Of a stretch of DNA of 34,968 nt, positions 1-7,923 are shown in pieces (position 1 is the stretch's first letter; each line of letters starts with the position of its first letter). This DNA is from Coliplasma sp045538555 (GTDB lineage Bacteria; Bacillota; Clostridia; Oscillospirales; CAG-382): NCBI GenBank assembly GCA_045538555.1, contig JAZSRP010000012.1, positions 1 to 34,968 of the forward strand, written 5' to 3'. The translations under genes and the position numbers were made by a program. The notes under the pieces were generated by a model. It searched no databases. It was not told where the DNA came from and saw nothing but the letters and a program-made list of their open reading frames with translations.

Positions 1-1334
1 TCATCAAAGTTCTTGCCGGGGGTTCTTACGTCGATATAAAATACGTAAACCTCGGTGTCGGGATATTTGTCTCTTGTAAGCATAGCATGTTTTGCGGTAT
101 ACATGCAACATATTTTTGAACAATATTCCTTGCCTTTTTCGGCACAAGACTCACAGCGGGAGCCCACACACTGAACAAAAACGATGGTGTGGGGATGCTT
201 CCCGTCAGAAGGGCGCACCAACTTTCCGGCAGAGGGGCCGGCTGCATTTGTGAGGCGCTCAAATTCAAGGGATGTGATGACGTCCTTTGATTGGCTGTAT
301 GCAAACTCATCAAATTTTTCCATGCTGATGGGATTAAATCCCGTGGCAACCACGACAGCACCGTATTTTTCGCGAATTATCTCATCTTTTTGAGTATAAT
401 CGATAGCCCCTGCGGCACAAACCCTGGCGCAGAGACCGCACTTGCCGTTTTTCAGCATATTGCAGGCATTGGGGTCAATGGTAGCAACCTTTGGCACTGC
501 CTGTGCAAAGGGTATGTAGATAGCGCGGCGGTTGTCCATGCCCAGATTGAACTCGTTGGGAATCTTTTTCATAGGGCATTTTTCTACACATTCACCGCAG
601 CCGGTACAAACGTCTTCCTTGACGTATCTTGCTTTTTTTCTGATTGTGACGTCAAAGCTGCCTACAAAACCGCTGACGTCCGTAACCTCGCTGTAGGAGA
701 ATATGCGGATCTTTTCGTTTTGGGCAACGTCAACCATTTTTGGAGTAAGAATACAGGCGGCACAGTCAAGGGTGGGAAAGGTCTTGTCAAGCTGTGCCAT
801 TTTTCCGCCGATGGTGGGCTGTTTTTCAACGATATCCACGGGGAATCCCGCATCGGCAATATCCAGAGCAGTCTGAATACCCGCAATACCGCCTCCGATC
901 ACAAGGGCACGCTTTGTGACGGGAGATTCACCGGGAGTGAGGGGGGCGTTGAGGTTGACCTTTGCAATAGCGGCTTTTCCGAGAATAATTGCTTTTTCGG
1001 TACCGGTTGCCATGTCCTTGTGGACCCATGAGCACTGCTCACGGATGTTGGCGATCTCCACCATGTAGGGATTGATGCCTGCTGCCGCTGCAGTTTTGCG
1101 AAACGTTGCCTCGTGCATTCTGGGAGAACAGGAGCATACTACGATGCCCGTCAGGTTGTGCTCCTTGACCGATTCTTTGATCATGTCCTGGCCTGCCTGT
1201 GAGCACATATATTGATAATTGGCAGAAAAGACTACGCCGGGCTCGTTTTTCAGAGCTTCGGATACTGCATGCACGTCAACCGTGCCTGCAATATTGCTTC
1301 CGCACCAGCATACAAAAACACCAACTCTTTGCAT
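1..1334 (-). CDS. hdrA: Heterodisulfide reductase subunit A-like FAD/iron-sulfur protein (HdrA), 3' end outside window
   Basis: This is the flavin- and iron-sulfur-containing hub of an HdrABC module; in the family HdrA carries FAD, several [4Fe-4S] clusters and the site of flavin-based electron bifurcation. I translated 444 codons. They show the HdrA N-terminus (GVFVCWCGSNIAG, residues 5-17), a CSCSPRMHEATFRK segment near 67-80, a Rossmann FAD motif VIGGGIAGIQ at 145-154, LDCAACILTPKM at 189-200, a ferredoxin-type cluster motif C243-x2-C246-x2-C249-x3-C253, and a second cysteine set near 291-306. The ATG at 1332-1334 follows AGGAGG at good spacing. It is the last visible gene of rex-fumC-hdrBCA, 15 bp after hdrC. 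The frame is open at the window edge, so it is partial. The usual length of 600 residues or more implies that at least a quarter is missing. Identification is firm; the physiological electron donor cannot be read here. Confidence 0.93.
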   Translation of the reverse strand, partial: MQRVGVFVCWCGSNIAGTVDVHAVSEALKNEPGVVFSANYQYMCSQAGQDMIKESVKEHNLTGIVVCSCSPRMHEATFRKTAAAAGINPYMVEIANIREQCSWVHKDMATGTEKAIILGKAAIAKVNLNAPLTPGESPVTKRALVIGGGIAGIQTALDIADAGFPVDIVEKQPTIGGKMAQLDKTFPTLDCAACILTPKMVDVAQNEKIRIFSYSEVTDVSGFVGSFDVTIRKKARYVKEDVCTGCGECVEKCPMKKIPNEFNLGMDNRRAIYIPFAQAVPKVATIDPNACNMLKNGKCGLCARVCAAGAIDYTQKDEIIREKYGAVVVATGFNPISMEKFDEFAYSQSKDVITSLEFERLTNAAGPSAGKLVRPSDGKHPHTIVFVQCVGSRCESCAEKGKEYCSKICCMYTAKHAMLTRDKYPDTEVYVFYIDVRTPGKNFD

Positions 1335-1349
1335 TTGTCTTTTCCTCCT

Positions 1350-1736
1350 TTATTTTGTGTATTTTCTAAAAGCGCTGACCAGCAGCTGTTGGGGTGTATC
1401 ATCGTCGATTATAGCGGCAACACGGTCTGCTGTCATATGGTTTGCACCCTGACGGCGAATTGCGGCAAGACGAACTGCCTCCACTACCTTTGCGGGCTCA
1501 ACTCCTCTGGGACATCTGTCCACACAGGCAAAGCAGGACAGGCATTTGTACAGTGATTCCGAGTTGAGCAGTGGTTCAATATCTCCCGCCTCCACCATGC
1601 TCACAAACTGATGGGGGTGATACTCCATCTCGTTGTAAGCAGGACAGGTTGCGGAGCATTTTCCGCATTTCATGCATTTGCTTGTGTTTACGCCGCTCAT
1701 TCTGATGATCTCGTCACGGAGATGCTTATTGCTCAT
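1350..1736 (-). CDS. hdrC: Heterodisulfide reductase subunit C-like iron-sulfur protein (HdrC)
   Basis: This is a 128-residue di-cluster ferredoxin-like subunit that passes electrons between HdrA and HdrB. Two complete [4Fe-4S] binding motifs are visible: C21-x2-C24-x2-C27-x3-C31 followed by Pro, and C65-x2-C68-x2-C71-x3-C75 followed by Pro. There is no membrane segment, so it is the soluble HdrC type rather than the HdrE/DsrM type. The start overlaps the end of hdrB by 11 bp and is preceded by AAAGGAG, so translational coupling is likely. Length and motif layout are normal for the family. Confidence 0.93.
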   Translation of the reverse strand: MSNKHLRDEIIRMSGVNTSKCMKCGKCSATCPAYNEMEYHPHQFVSMVEAGDIEPLLNSESLYKCLSCFACVDRCPRGVEPAKVVEAVRLAAIRRQGANHMTADRVAAIIDDDTPQQLLVSAFRKYTK

Positions 1737-2517
1737 TGTTTTTCTCCTTTACGCCAAGGGATTCTGCAAGAAGCTCGGTAAAATAAACGACGGGGATGTC
1801 CGTACCGCATTTTTCCAGATTGTATTTGCAGAGAGGGCAGGCGGTAATGATCATCTCGGCACCGGCTGCTTTTGCGTTTTTGACGATATCCAGCCCATTC
1901 TTTTTTGCTGCATCGGGGTTCTCCACAGAAATATATCCGCCGCAGCACTCGTTTCTTCTGCCGTAGATCACTGCCTCGGCGCCGAGAGCGCGGATGAGAT
2001 CTTCGATTATCGAAGGATTTTCGGGGTCGTCCATACGCATGACCTTGTTGGGACGGAGAAGCAGACAGCCGTAATAAGCGGCGATTTTTTTGCCCTTTTG
2101 GGAGTTGACAACCGCATCATTTACTTTGTCAAATCCGATAAGATCACGAATCATTTCCAGATAGTGGTACACCTGGGTCTCGCCTGCATAGGGCTCCTCG
2201 GCCATATACCGATTGACCTTGTCCGCAAACTCTTTGTCGGTCTGCATTGCGTTGTTGGTCTGCTTGATAACGTTGTGACAAGCAGAGCAAACCGTAACAA
2301 GCGGTTGATTCTTTTTTTCTGCCGCTTTGAGGGCGCGGACGGATGAAAGCTTGGTGGCAACCTCGTCGGCAGCGGTCGTGAACACTCCGCCGCAGCACTG
2401 CCAGTCCTCAAGCTCTTCCAGAGTGACGCCCAGAGCTTCGGCAGCACTGTATGCGTACAGATCCAGCTCTTTGGCTTTGTTTTTCAGGGTGCACCCGGGG
2501 AAATAACTGACCTTCAT
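1726..2517 (-). CDS. hdrB: Heterodisulfide reductase subunit B-like protein with two CCG domains (HdrB)
   Basis: This 263-residue protein is the catalytic subunit of the module. In methanogen HdrB, two CCG domains bind noncubane [4Fe-4S] clusters that split a disulfide. Both cysteine-rich (CCG) repeats are intact: C9 then C41-C42-G43 then C77-x2-C80 in the first, and YYGCLL, then NECCGGY, then ACPLCKYN in the second. No key cysteine is missing. The ATG has GGAGG eight bases upstream and lies 15 bp after fumC. Bacteria lacking coenzymes M and B use HdrB relatives on other thiols or as electron relays, so the substrate is not known. Confidence 0.92.
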   Translation of the reverse strand: MKVSYFPGCTLKNKAKELDLYAYSAAEALGVTLEELEDWQCCGGVFTTAADEVATKLSSVRALKAAEKKNQPLVTVCSACHNVIKQTNNAMQTDKEFADKVNRYMAEEPYAGETQVYHYLEMIRDLIGFDKVNDAVVNSQKGKKIAAYYGCLLLRPNKVMRMDDPENPSIIEDLIRALGAEAVIYGRRNECCGGYISVENPDAAKKNGLDIVKNAKAAGAEMIITACPLCKYNLEKCGTDIPVVYFTELLAESLGVKEKNNEQ

Positions 2518-2532
2518 GAAATTACCTCCGAT

Positions 2533-3909
2533 TTATACCATCTGCTCGGGATGGAAAACCTCATCAAATTTTTCGGCAGTCAAGAAGCCCAGCTCAACGC
2601 ACGCTTCTTTGAGAGAGATGTTGTCTTTAAATGCTTTCTTTGCGGTTTTTGCAGCATTTTCGTATCCGATATAGGGGTTGAGAGCAGTGACCAGCATGAG
2701 AGAGTTGTGCAGATTGTGATGCATTTTTTCTCTGTTTGCCTTGATGCCAACGGCACATTTGCCGTTGAAAGACATGATGGCCTCGGCCAAAAGCCGCGCA
2801 GACTGCAGGAAGTTGTATATGCAGACGGGCATAAACACGTTCAGCTCAAAATTTCCCTGGGAAGCAGCCATGGAAACCGCAACGTCGTTGCCCATGACCT
2901 GAACGGCAACCATGGTTACCGCCTCGCACTGGGTGGGATTTACCTTGCCGGGCATGATAGAGGAGCCGGGCTCGTTTTCGGGAATAAAGATCTCACCGAG
3001 ACCGTCACGGGGACCTGAGGCCAGCCAGCGGACGTCGTTGGCGATCTTCATCATATCGCAAGCCAGTGCTTTGATGGCGCCGTGCGCAAAAACAAGCTCG
3101 TCCTTTGAGGTGAGAACGTAAAACTTGTTGGAAGCGGTCACAAATCTCTTTCCGGTGATCTTTGAGACCTCCTCCGCCACACCTACGTCAAATCCCTTGG
3201 GTGCGTTGAGTCCCGTCCCCACAGCGGTGCCGCCGAGCGCCAGCTCACGCAGGGGCTCAACGGAGCGGCGGATCAGCTCCACATCCTTTTCCAGACTGGA
3301 TCTCCAGCCGCTGATCTCTTGGCTGAATTTAATGGGAGTGGCATCCTGCAGATGAGTCCTGCCGCTCTTGACGATATCCTCGTTTTCCTGCTCAAGTCGG
3401 ACAAAGGTTGCAATAAGCTGCTCAACAGCGGGAATCAGCTTGTCCTCAAGAATCAAAACAGCCGCAATGTGCATGGCGGTAGGAAAGGTGTCGTTAGAGG
3501 ACTGACTCATATTTGAATCGTCGTTTGGATGAAGAAGCGTTTTGCCCAAAATCTGGGTGCCGCGGTTTGCGGTGACCTCGTTGGAGTTCATGTTGGACTG
3601 TGTGCCGGAGCCGGTCTGCCACACCACGAGAGGGAAATGATCGTTGAGCTTGCCCGACATAACTTCATCGCAGGCAGCCATGATGGCTGAGAGCTTCTCG
3701 TCGGTCATTTTTTCGGGACGAAGCTTGTTGTTGGTGATGGCGGCGGCTTTTTTCAGCACGCCAAAAGCATGAATGATCTCTGCGGGCATTGTCTCAATGC
3801 CTACGCCAATCTCAAAATTCTCGTGGCTTCTCTGGGTCTGAGCTGCCCAGAGACGGTCTGCGGGCACCTTCATTTCGCCCATAGAATCATGTTCGATGCG
3901 GTATTCCAT
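2533..3909 (-). CDS. fumC: Class II fumarate hydratase (fumarase C)
   Basis: The enzyme interconverts fumarate and (S)-malate without an iron-sulfur cluster and works as a cytosolic homotetramer. The protein has 458 residues, normal for FumC. The superfamily signature GSSIMPGKVNP is at 315-325, including the catalytic-loop serine, and SGRTHLQDATP near 182-192 carries the conserved His186. I chose the ATG at 3907-3909 (MEYRIEHDSMG) because AGGAAAGG stands just upstream and homology starts there. A longer open frame extends 51 codons back into rex, but that part reads as non-coding. The gene sits between rex and hdrB, which ties fumarate/malate interconversion to a redox-regulated electron-transfer operon. 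The related aspartase is less likely, since the N-terminus and active-site region match fumarase. Confidence 0.93.
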   Translation of the reverse strand: MEYRIEHDSMGEMKVPADRLWAAQTQRSHENFEIGVGIETMPAEIIHAFGVLKKAAAITNNKLRPEKMTDEKLSAIMAACDEVMSGKLNDHFPLVVWQTGSGTQSNMNSNEVTANRGTQILGKTLLHPNDDSNMSQSSNDTFPTAMHIAAVLILEDKLIPAVEQLIATFVRLEQENEDIVKSGRTHLQDATPIKFSQEISGWRSSLEKDVELIRRSVEPLRELALGGTAVGTGLNAPKGFDVGVAEEVSKITGKRFVTASNKFYVLTSKDELVFAHGAIKALACDMMKIANDVRWLASGPRDGLGEIFIPENEPGSSIMPGKVNPTQCEAVTMVAVQVMGNDVAVSMAASQGNFELNVFMPVCIYNFLQSARLLAEAIMSFNGKCAVGIKANREKMHHNLHNSLMLVTALNPYIGYENAAKTAKKAFKDNISLKEACVELGFLTAEKFDEVFHPEQMV

Positions 3910-3959
3910 TTCAAATTCCTTTCCTGAACGCTTGGGATGTTTTTCAGTGTGGTTCAAGG

Positions 3960-4577
3960 TTATTTTATTTGTGAGTTGAGGTGAGCAAGGGACAATGCCA
4001 GATTTTCCTGTTTCAAAAGAACACCTGACGGAACGTTGAGCGCACAGGGCGCAAAGTTCCATATTGCTTTGATGCCGTAGGAAATCAGCATATCGCAGAC
4101 GTTCTGTGCAGAGCTCTGCCCCACTGTGATGATGCCCACCCTTACGTTATGGCTGCGGCAAAAGGACTCCAGATTTTTGACTGACAGAATCGGCTTGGCC
4201 TCGTCTGTCCGAAACGTGTTTTCATCACAGTCAAATGCGGCAAGGATTTTTATGCCGAATCTTTCAAAACCGTCATAGTCAAGAAGTGCTTTTCCCAGCT
4301 TGCCTGCGCCGATGAGAATGGCGTTTGTGATGCTTTGATATCCGAGATGCCGCTCGATATCCTGTATCAGCTTTGTCCGTTCATAACCGATCTTTGGCTT
4401 TCCGCATCCGCTTATCAGCGCCAGATCCTTGCGGACCTGAACCTCTCCAAGCGATAGTCCGTGAGCTATCTTTGTTGCAGATATCATGGCACAGCTCTCG
4501 TCAGGAAGATTTTTCAGAAACTGTATGTATATCGGAAGCCGTCCGAGCGTTGCTTTTGGGATGGAGCAAGCAGCCAT
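3960..4577 (-). CDS. rex: Redox-sensing transcriptional repressor Rex
   Basis: Rex is a dimeric repressor that binds operators when NADH/NAD+ is low and releases them when NADH binds. The protein has 205 residues, normal for the family. The N-terminal winged helix (about 1-80) contains VQVRKDLALISGCGKPKIGY, the typical Rex recognition region. A Rossmann domain follows, with GAGKLGKAL at 90-98 and an acidic residue after the second strand (AAFDCDEN). It ends with the domain-swapping C-terminal helix (LALSLAHLN). The ATG at 4575-4577 has GAGGTG upstream. It is the first gene of its operon, 50 bp before fumC, so it likely controls redox-balancing genes here or elsewhere. I could not find a canonical clostridial Rex operator near its promoter by eye. 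Confidence 0.94.
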   Translation of the reverse strand: MAACSIPKATLGRLPIYIQFLKNLPDESCAMISATKIAHGLSLGEVQVRKDLALISGCGKPKIGYERTKLIQDIERHLGYQSITNAILIGAGKLGKALLDYDGFERFGIKILAAFDCDENTFRTDEAKPILSVKNLESFCRSHNVRVGIITVGQSSAQNVCDMLISYGIKAIWNFAPCALNVPSGVLLKQENLALSLAHLNSQIK

Positions 4578-4645
4578 TTTTCACCTCATGTTTTTGTGTG
4601 GTTGTTGTGATATGAAAATAACGGCGTTTTGAAAAGCAAAAGCCA

Positions 4646-4682
4646 ATCGATAGTATGGGAATCGATATATTGCTCATCGATA
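4646..4682 (-). repeat. Three TATCGAT heptamers at exact 15-bp spacing in the rex leader
   Basis: ATCGATA on the plus strand (TATCGAT on the minus strand) occurs at 4646-4652, 4661-4667 and 4676-4682, so each copy starts 15 bp after the last. The eight-base spacers differ. The block lies about 70-105 nt before the rex start codon, inside the predicted transcript. It could be a binding array for a regulator or an RNA feature. It does not match the Rex consensus. Confidence 0.5.
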
Positions 4683-4699
4683 TAATTTTGCCCAATAAA

Positions 4700-4736
4700 T
4701 GCCACTTAAGCGATAAGGTCTGCAGCTTAAATGGCA
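4700..4736 (-). promoter_or_regulatory. Stem-loop in the rex 5' leader
   Basis: Arms 4700-4710 and 4726-4736 are complementary over 11 positions around a 15-nt loop. The only imperfect pair is C-A on the plus strand but U-G in the minus-strand transcript, which favours a structure in the rex leader RNA. No T-run follows, so it is not a simple terminator. A leader control element or an operator dyad are both possible. Confidence 0.5.
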
Positions 4737-4780
4737 GGGCGTAAAACCGGCATCTAAAAATCGAAATCCGTATTCACGCT

Positions 4781-4809
4781 ATTCTATCTCAAATAGTGCC
4801 GAAAGTCAA
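4781..4809 (-). promoter_or_regulatory. Sigma-A promoter of the rex-fumC-hdrBCA operon
   Basis: On the minus strand TTGACT (4804-4809) is followed after 17 bp by TAGAAT (4781-4786). This predicts a start near 4774 and a leader of about 195 nt before rex. It is the best promoter-like sequence in the gap. Confidence 0.72.
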
Positions 4810-4912
4810 TAGATACGCACAAAAAAGCAGAAACATCAGCGAAAGAATAAAAATTTGTCAGCACAGAAAAAAATTTTTGTACAGCGTGATAAAATCGGCG
4901 CAAAAAACAAAT

Positions 4913-4945
4913 AAAAAAGCCCACAGCAGCAGCTTTGAGCTTTTT
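4913..4945 (-). terminator. Rho-independent terminator after the YhhN-like gene
   Basis: On the minus strand the arms AAAAAGCTC and GGGCTTTTTT pair across a 14-nt loop and end in a T-run, 15 bp after the stop codon of the upstream gene. It separates the cyclase operon from the rex promoter. Confidence 0.7.
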
Positions 4946-4960
4946 GGATTTTTGTTTTGG

Positions 4961-6058
4961 TCACCGTGCCGAATATTCGTCCTTGGCATAGCTTTGCAAA
5001 ACGTCCCGAATGCTGTTCATTATTTCGGTTCCGTCCGTTGGCATGCAGTCGTTGGAGACTCTGATATGCTCTTTTCCGTTCCAAAATCTGCACACCACCT
5101 TTTCTCCGTCACTGCATGAGGGGTTTTTCAGCAGGTTCCATGTTTCGAGCTTGTGTTTTTTGATTATTTCAAGGCATTCCTCGTATACGCCCATAGGTAC
5201 GGAAAAGCTCGTTTTTATCTCGGGCGAATCTTCACAGTCCTTTATGTATTTGTCAAGTGCAACGGTTTGACTGTCTCCCTGTGAGCAAACCGTCAGCTCA
5301 AGGTGTCCTCCGCCGTCAACGGTTGCGGCGGCAGCATAATAATAATCGATCAGCAGTGTGCCCTTTTGGGAAGGGGGGCACTGTGATTCCGATGCGGCAA
5401 GGGATGACACAGCCAGAATTATCTCGGCGGGATAGTAGGCGGCGATACAGAGTATTCCTGCTATCCTGCCCATGTTTCCAAACCAGTCCAGCATCAGCAT
5501 TATGTCCGAAAAACAAAACAAAAAGCTTCCGGCAAAGGCAAGGAGAGTGAGGCGGGTACGTTCTTTTTTGAGATTTCCGGCAGATTTTCCCACCATCAGT
5601 GAGATGATTAGAGCGTAGGCAAGGCAAAGAAACTTTATTATCCCGTCGGGAAAGCTCAGGGCGGGGGAGAGCAGAATATATCCGCCTGCAGCAGCAAACA
5701 CCGCCAAGCCGATGCAGATGTCCGTTGCAGAAATTTTTTTGAGCATACAGTATGCAAAAAAGAACCCCAAATGTCCCAAGGCAAAAGTTGCGGCACCCGC
5801 AACAAAATCAAAGTGGAGCACCACGTCGCCTACGCAGGCAAGAACAAGCGCCAGAGCCATTGAAACATGATATTTTTTGTTTTTTGAGCCCGTTGACAGA
5901 GCATATATCATGTTGATGATTCCCATCAGGGCAAATCCGGCACTGAGCAGGGATTTGAGTACGATATCGTACTGCTTGAGATAAAAGACGGAGCCGACGC
6001 ATATCCACAGGATGAGGATAAGGTTTGCGGCAATCGTGAGTTTTTTACATTTTGCCAT
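4961..6058 (-). CDS. YhhN/TMEM86-like membrane protein fused to an unrecognised C-terminal soluble domain
   Basis: The first 220 or so residues are almost continuous hydrophobic segments, about eight helices. They carry conserved-looking acidic sites of the YhhN/TMEM86 family: CVGDVVLHFD, GHLGFFFAY, CFSDIMLMLD and YYPAEIILAVS. Eukaryotic TMEM86B is a lysoplasmalogenase that hydrolyses the vinyl-ether bond of lysoplasmalogens; the bacterial role is less clear, although many anaerobic Clostridia make plasmalogens. Residues 234-365 form a mixed alpha/beta soluble domain (from TLLIDYYYAAAATVDGGG to the end) that I do not recognise. YhhN proteins are usually about 210-230 residues, so this is a fusion. 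The ATG at 6056-6058 has AAGGAT upstream and starts four bases after the PLP-enzyme gene. A 56-codon upstream extension lies inside that gene and is rejected. It is the last gene of its operon. Confidence 0.72.
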   Translation of the reverse strand: MAKCKKLTIAANLILILWICVGSVFYLKQYDIVLKSLLSAGFALMGIINMIYALSTGSKNKKYHVSMALALVLACVGDVVLHFDFVAGAATFALGHLGFFFAYCMLKKISATDICIGLAVFAAAGGYILLSPALSFPDGIIKFLCLAYALIISLMVGKSAGNLKKERTRLTLLAFAGSFLFCFSDIMLMLDWFGNMGRIAGILCIAAYYPAEIILAVSSLAASESQCPPSQKGTLLIDYYYAAAATVDGGGHLELTVCSQGDSQTVALDKYIKDCEDSPEIKTSFSVPMGVYEECLEIIKKHKLETWNLLKNPSCSDGEKVVCRFWNGKEHIRVSNDCMPTDGTEIMNSIRDVLQSYAKDEYSAR

Positions 6059-6062
6059 AATG

Positions 6063-7274
6063 TTATCCTTTTTTGTTGAAAACGTATTTGTCCATGCGGT
6101 CAAACGCCTCCTTGACACGTGTGAGGGGAAGCGCAAGATTGAGCCGTATATGCTGTGTTCCGCCGTGCTGGCGGCCATCCTGCCATGCCACGCCCACGTC
6201 CCAGCCCTTTTCCAACAGAGCGTCAAGTGACGAGCCGTGGTTTCTCAGCCATTCCCCGCAGTCGAGAAACAGCATATAAGTACCCTGAGGAACGGCAGCT
6301 GAAACCCCGGGAAAATGAGATTTTGTGTATTCCATGGCATAGCTGACATTGCCTGTCAGAGTTTCGCAGAGCTGATCCACCCACTCTGCGCCCGTTGCGG
6401 AATATGCGCCTATGAGAGCGTACATTGACAGCAGATTCATGCTGTTGTAGTGAGACAAAGAGGATTCTTTTTTGATCAGATCATTGAGACGCGGGTTGTA
6501 AATAACGTGGTACGAGCCCACCAGCCCCGCAAGGTTAAAGGTCTTTGAGGGGGCATAGAGAGCCACACAACGTGACCTTGCATCCTCCGACACAAACTGG
6601 GTGGGAATGTGCTTGTATCCCTCCAAAATGATGTCTGACCATATCTCGTCCGACACAACGTACACGTCGTGCTTTTCAAATATTTCCATTGCCTTTTTTA
6701 TTTCCCATTCCTCCCACACACGTCCTGTGGGGTTGTGGGGTGAGCAAAAAACCGATGCGTGTATGCGGTGGCTGATGATCTTTTGCTCCATATCTTCAAA
6801 ATCCATCCGCCACACACCGTCTCCGTCAATATACAGAGGGGAATGAACGATATTGTAGCCCCCGTTTTTCAGAGAACCCGTAAATCCCATATACGTAGGA
6901 GAATGGACCAGCACGTTTCCGCCGCGGGGGCAAAACACGGAGATTGCGGACAAAACTCCGCCCAAAACACCATTTTCGTACCCTATGTGATCCTTTGTCA
7001 TTTCTGTGACACCGTGGCGTTCACGGTGCCAGCGGATGATGGAGTTAAAATACTCGTCACGAGGTGAAAAATATCCAAATGCGGGGTGGGCGATCCTCTC
7101 TGCCATTGCTTGTGTGACTGACGGTGCAGTGGGAAAATTCATATCTGCCACCCACATGGGAATAGGGTCAAATCCGTCCTTTGGTGCGTTGGGCGCCCAT
7201 CCGTTTCCCAGCTCGTCCACGGCAAGAGCGTCTTTTCCTTTTCGGTCTATGACGGACTCAAAATCAAATTTCAT
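6063..7274 (-). CDS. MalY/PatB family PLP-dependent aminotransferase / C-S lyase
   Basis: This 403-residue protein is a fold-type I PLP enzyme of the MalY/PatB branch, which generally cleaves C-S bonds in cystathionine or cysteine conjugates. The family start (FDFESVIDRKG, then PMWVADMNFPTAP) is clear. PLP ligands are visible: N181 in SPHNPTG, D209 in VVSDEIWSD and the Schiff-base lysine K244 in APSKTFNLAG. The C-terminal arginine region HIRLNLALP binds the substrate carboxylate. It follows the cyclase-family gene by 27 bp and precedes the YhhN-like gene by 4 bp, so the three are cotranscribed. Beta C-S lyase activity is the best guess; aminotransferase activity cannot be excluded. Confidence 0.88.
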   Translation of the reverse strand: MKFDFESVIDRKGKDALAVDELGNGWAPNAPKDGFDPIPMWVADMNFPTAPSVTQAMAERIAHPAFGYFSPRDEYFNSIIRWHRERHGVTEMTKDHIGYENGVLGGVLSAISVFCPRGGNVLVHSPTYMGFTGSLKNGGYNIVHSPLYIDGDGVWRMDFEDMEQKIISHRIHASVFCSPHNPTGRVWEEWEIKKAMEIFEKHDVYVVSDEIWSDIILEGYKHIPTQFVSEDARSRCVALYAPSKTFNLAGLVGSYHVIYNPRLNDLIKKESSLSHYNSMNLLSMYALIGAYSATGAEWVDQLCETLTGNVSYAMEYTKSHFPGVSAAVPQGTYMLFLDCGEWLRNHGSSLDALLEKGWDVGVAWQDGRQHGGTQHIRLNLALPLTRVKEAFDRMDKYVFNKKG

Positions 7275-7301
7275 GGCTTTGGCCTCCTTTTTTTGGAAAA
7301 A

Positions 7302-7895
7302 TCAAAATTCCAGCAGCACCGCGCGGCAGGGAGCGCCGTCTGCCCCGTTGAGGCAGAGGGGAGCTGCACAGAGAAGGTAAGATCCTGCTTTTGCCTCATC
7401 AAGAACGATTCCCTCCAGCAAAACGGTGCCCGTCTCCAGCAATATCTTGTGTACTGCCATGGGAGAGTCTTCCGGTCCCACGGTTTGAGATTCGTTTCCC
7501 AGCAGGAGCAGTCCTTTTTTTGCAAAAACTTCTGCTGCCTGCTGTGTCACAACGGCATTTCCTTTGATGAGAATCCGCTTTGCACCGTCGGGGCATGCTG
7601 ATTCTGCCAAGCGGATGATACCGGCGGCATCTTCTGCATTTACAGATCCCTCAAAATTTGCCACAAAAGCATATCCCACTGTTTTGTGGAGCGGAACGGC
7701 GTCCACCGTGTCTCCCCGAGGTAAAAAATGAAAAGGCGCATCAATATGGGTGCCGTTGTGAGCGCACATGAAAAATTCTGTAAGGTTGTAAAGATCTCCG
7801 TTTTCCGTAGAGCAAATGCGATTCACACGGGGGATGGGATCTCCGGGGTATATCCTGCAGCCCAAAATCGGTTGGGAAATGTCAATTATCCTCAT
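7302..7895 (-). CDS. Cyclase family protein (kynurenine formamidase-like metal hydrolase)
   Basis: This 197-residue protein belongs to the cyclase/KynB family of metal-dependent hydrolases, some of which open the amide of N-formylkynurenine. The signature HxGTHxDxPxH is present as HNGTHIDAPFH, with H46, H50, D52 and H56 as likely metal ligands. The N-terminus RIIDISQPI and a later LLLLGNESQTVG also fit the family. The start at 7893-7895 has GGAAAGGAG upstream and a strong promoter 30 bp away. No tryptophan-degradation genes are nearby, so a kynurenine role is not supported; partnership with the downstream PLP enzyme is the only context. Confidence 0.87.
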   Translation of the reverse strand: MRIIDISQPILGCRIYPGDPIPRVNRICSTENGDLYNLTEFFMCAHNGTHIDAPFHFLPRGDTVDAVPLHKTVGYAFVANFEGSVNAEDAAGIIRLAESACPDGAKRILIKGNAVVTQQAAEVFAKKGLLLLGNESQTVGPEDSPMAVHKILLETGTVLLEGIVLDEAKAGSYLLCAAPLCLNGADGAPCRAVLLEF

Positions 7896-7923
7896 GATAC
7901 ACTCCTTTCCTGCTTTTTTTTAC

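Larger units (their letters stand above)
4578..4960. other. Intergenic region: rex leader and promoter plus terminator of the upstream operon
   Basis: This 383-bp gap has no convincing gene. Read on the minus strand it holds, in order, the hairpin terminator of the YhhN-like gene, an AT-rich stretch, a good sigma-A promoter, and a leader of about 195 nt with one inverted repeat and three TATCGAT heptamers before the rex ribosome binding site. Short open frames here lack ribosome binding sites and family features. Confidence 0.7.

Noticed and set aside
291..1031. 246-codon plus-strand open frame over hdrA
   Set aside because: The minus strand carries unbroken HdrA sequence with cluster and FAD motifs; the plus frame has no start signal.
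3910..4062. N-terminal extension of fumarase into rex
   Set aside because: The extra residues have no homology to fumarases, and a good ribosome binding site supports the ATG at 3907-3909.
4646..4682. Heptamer array as replication-origin iterons
   Set aside because: There is no replication initiator gene nearby, only three copies, and the position is a regulator leader.
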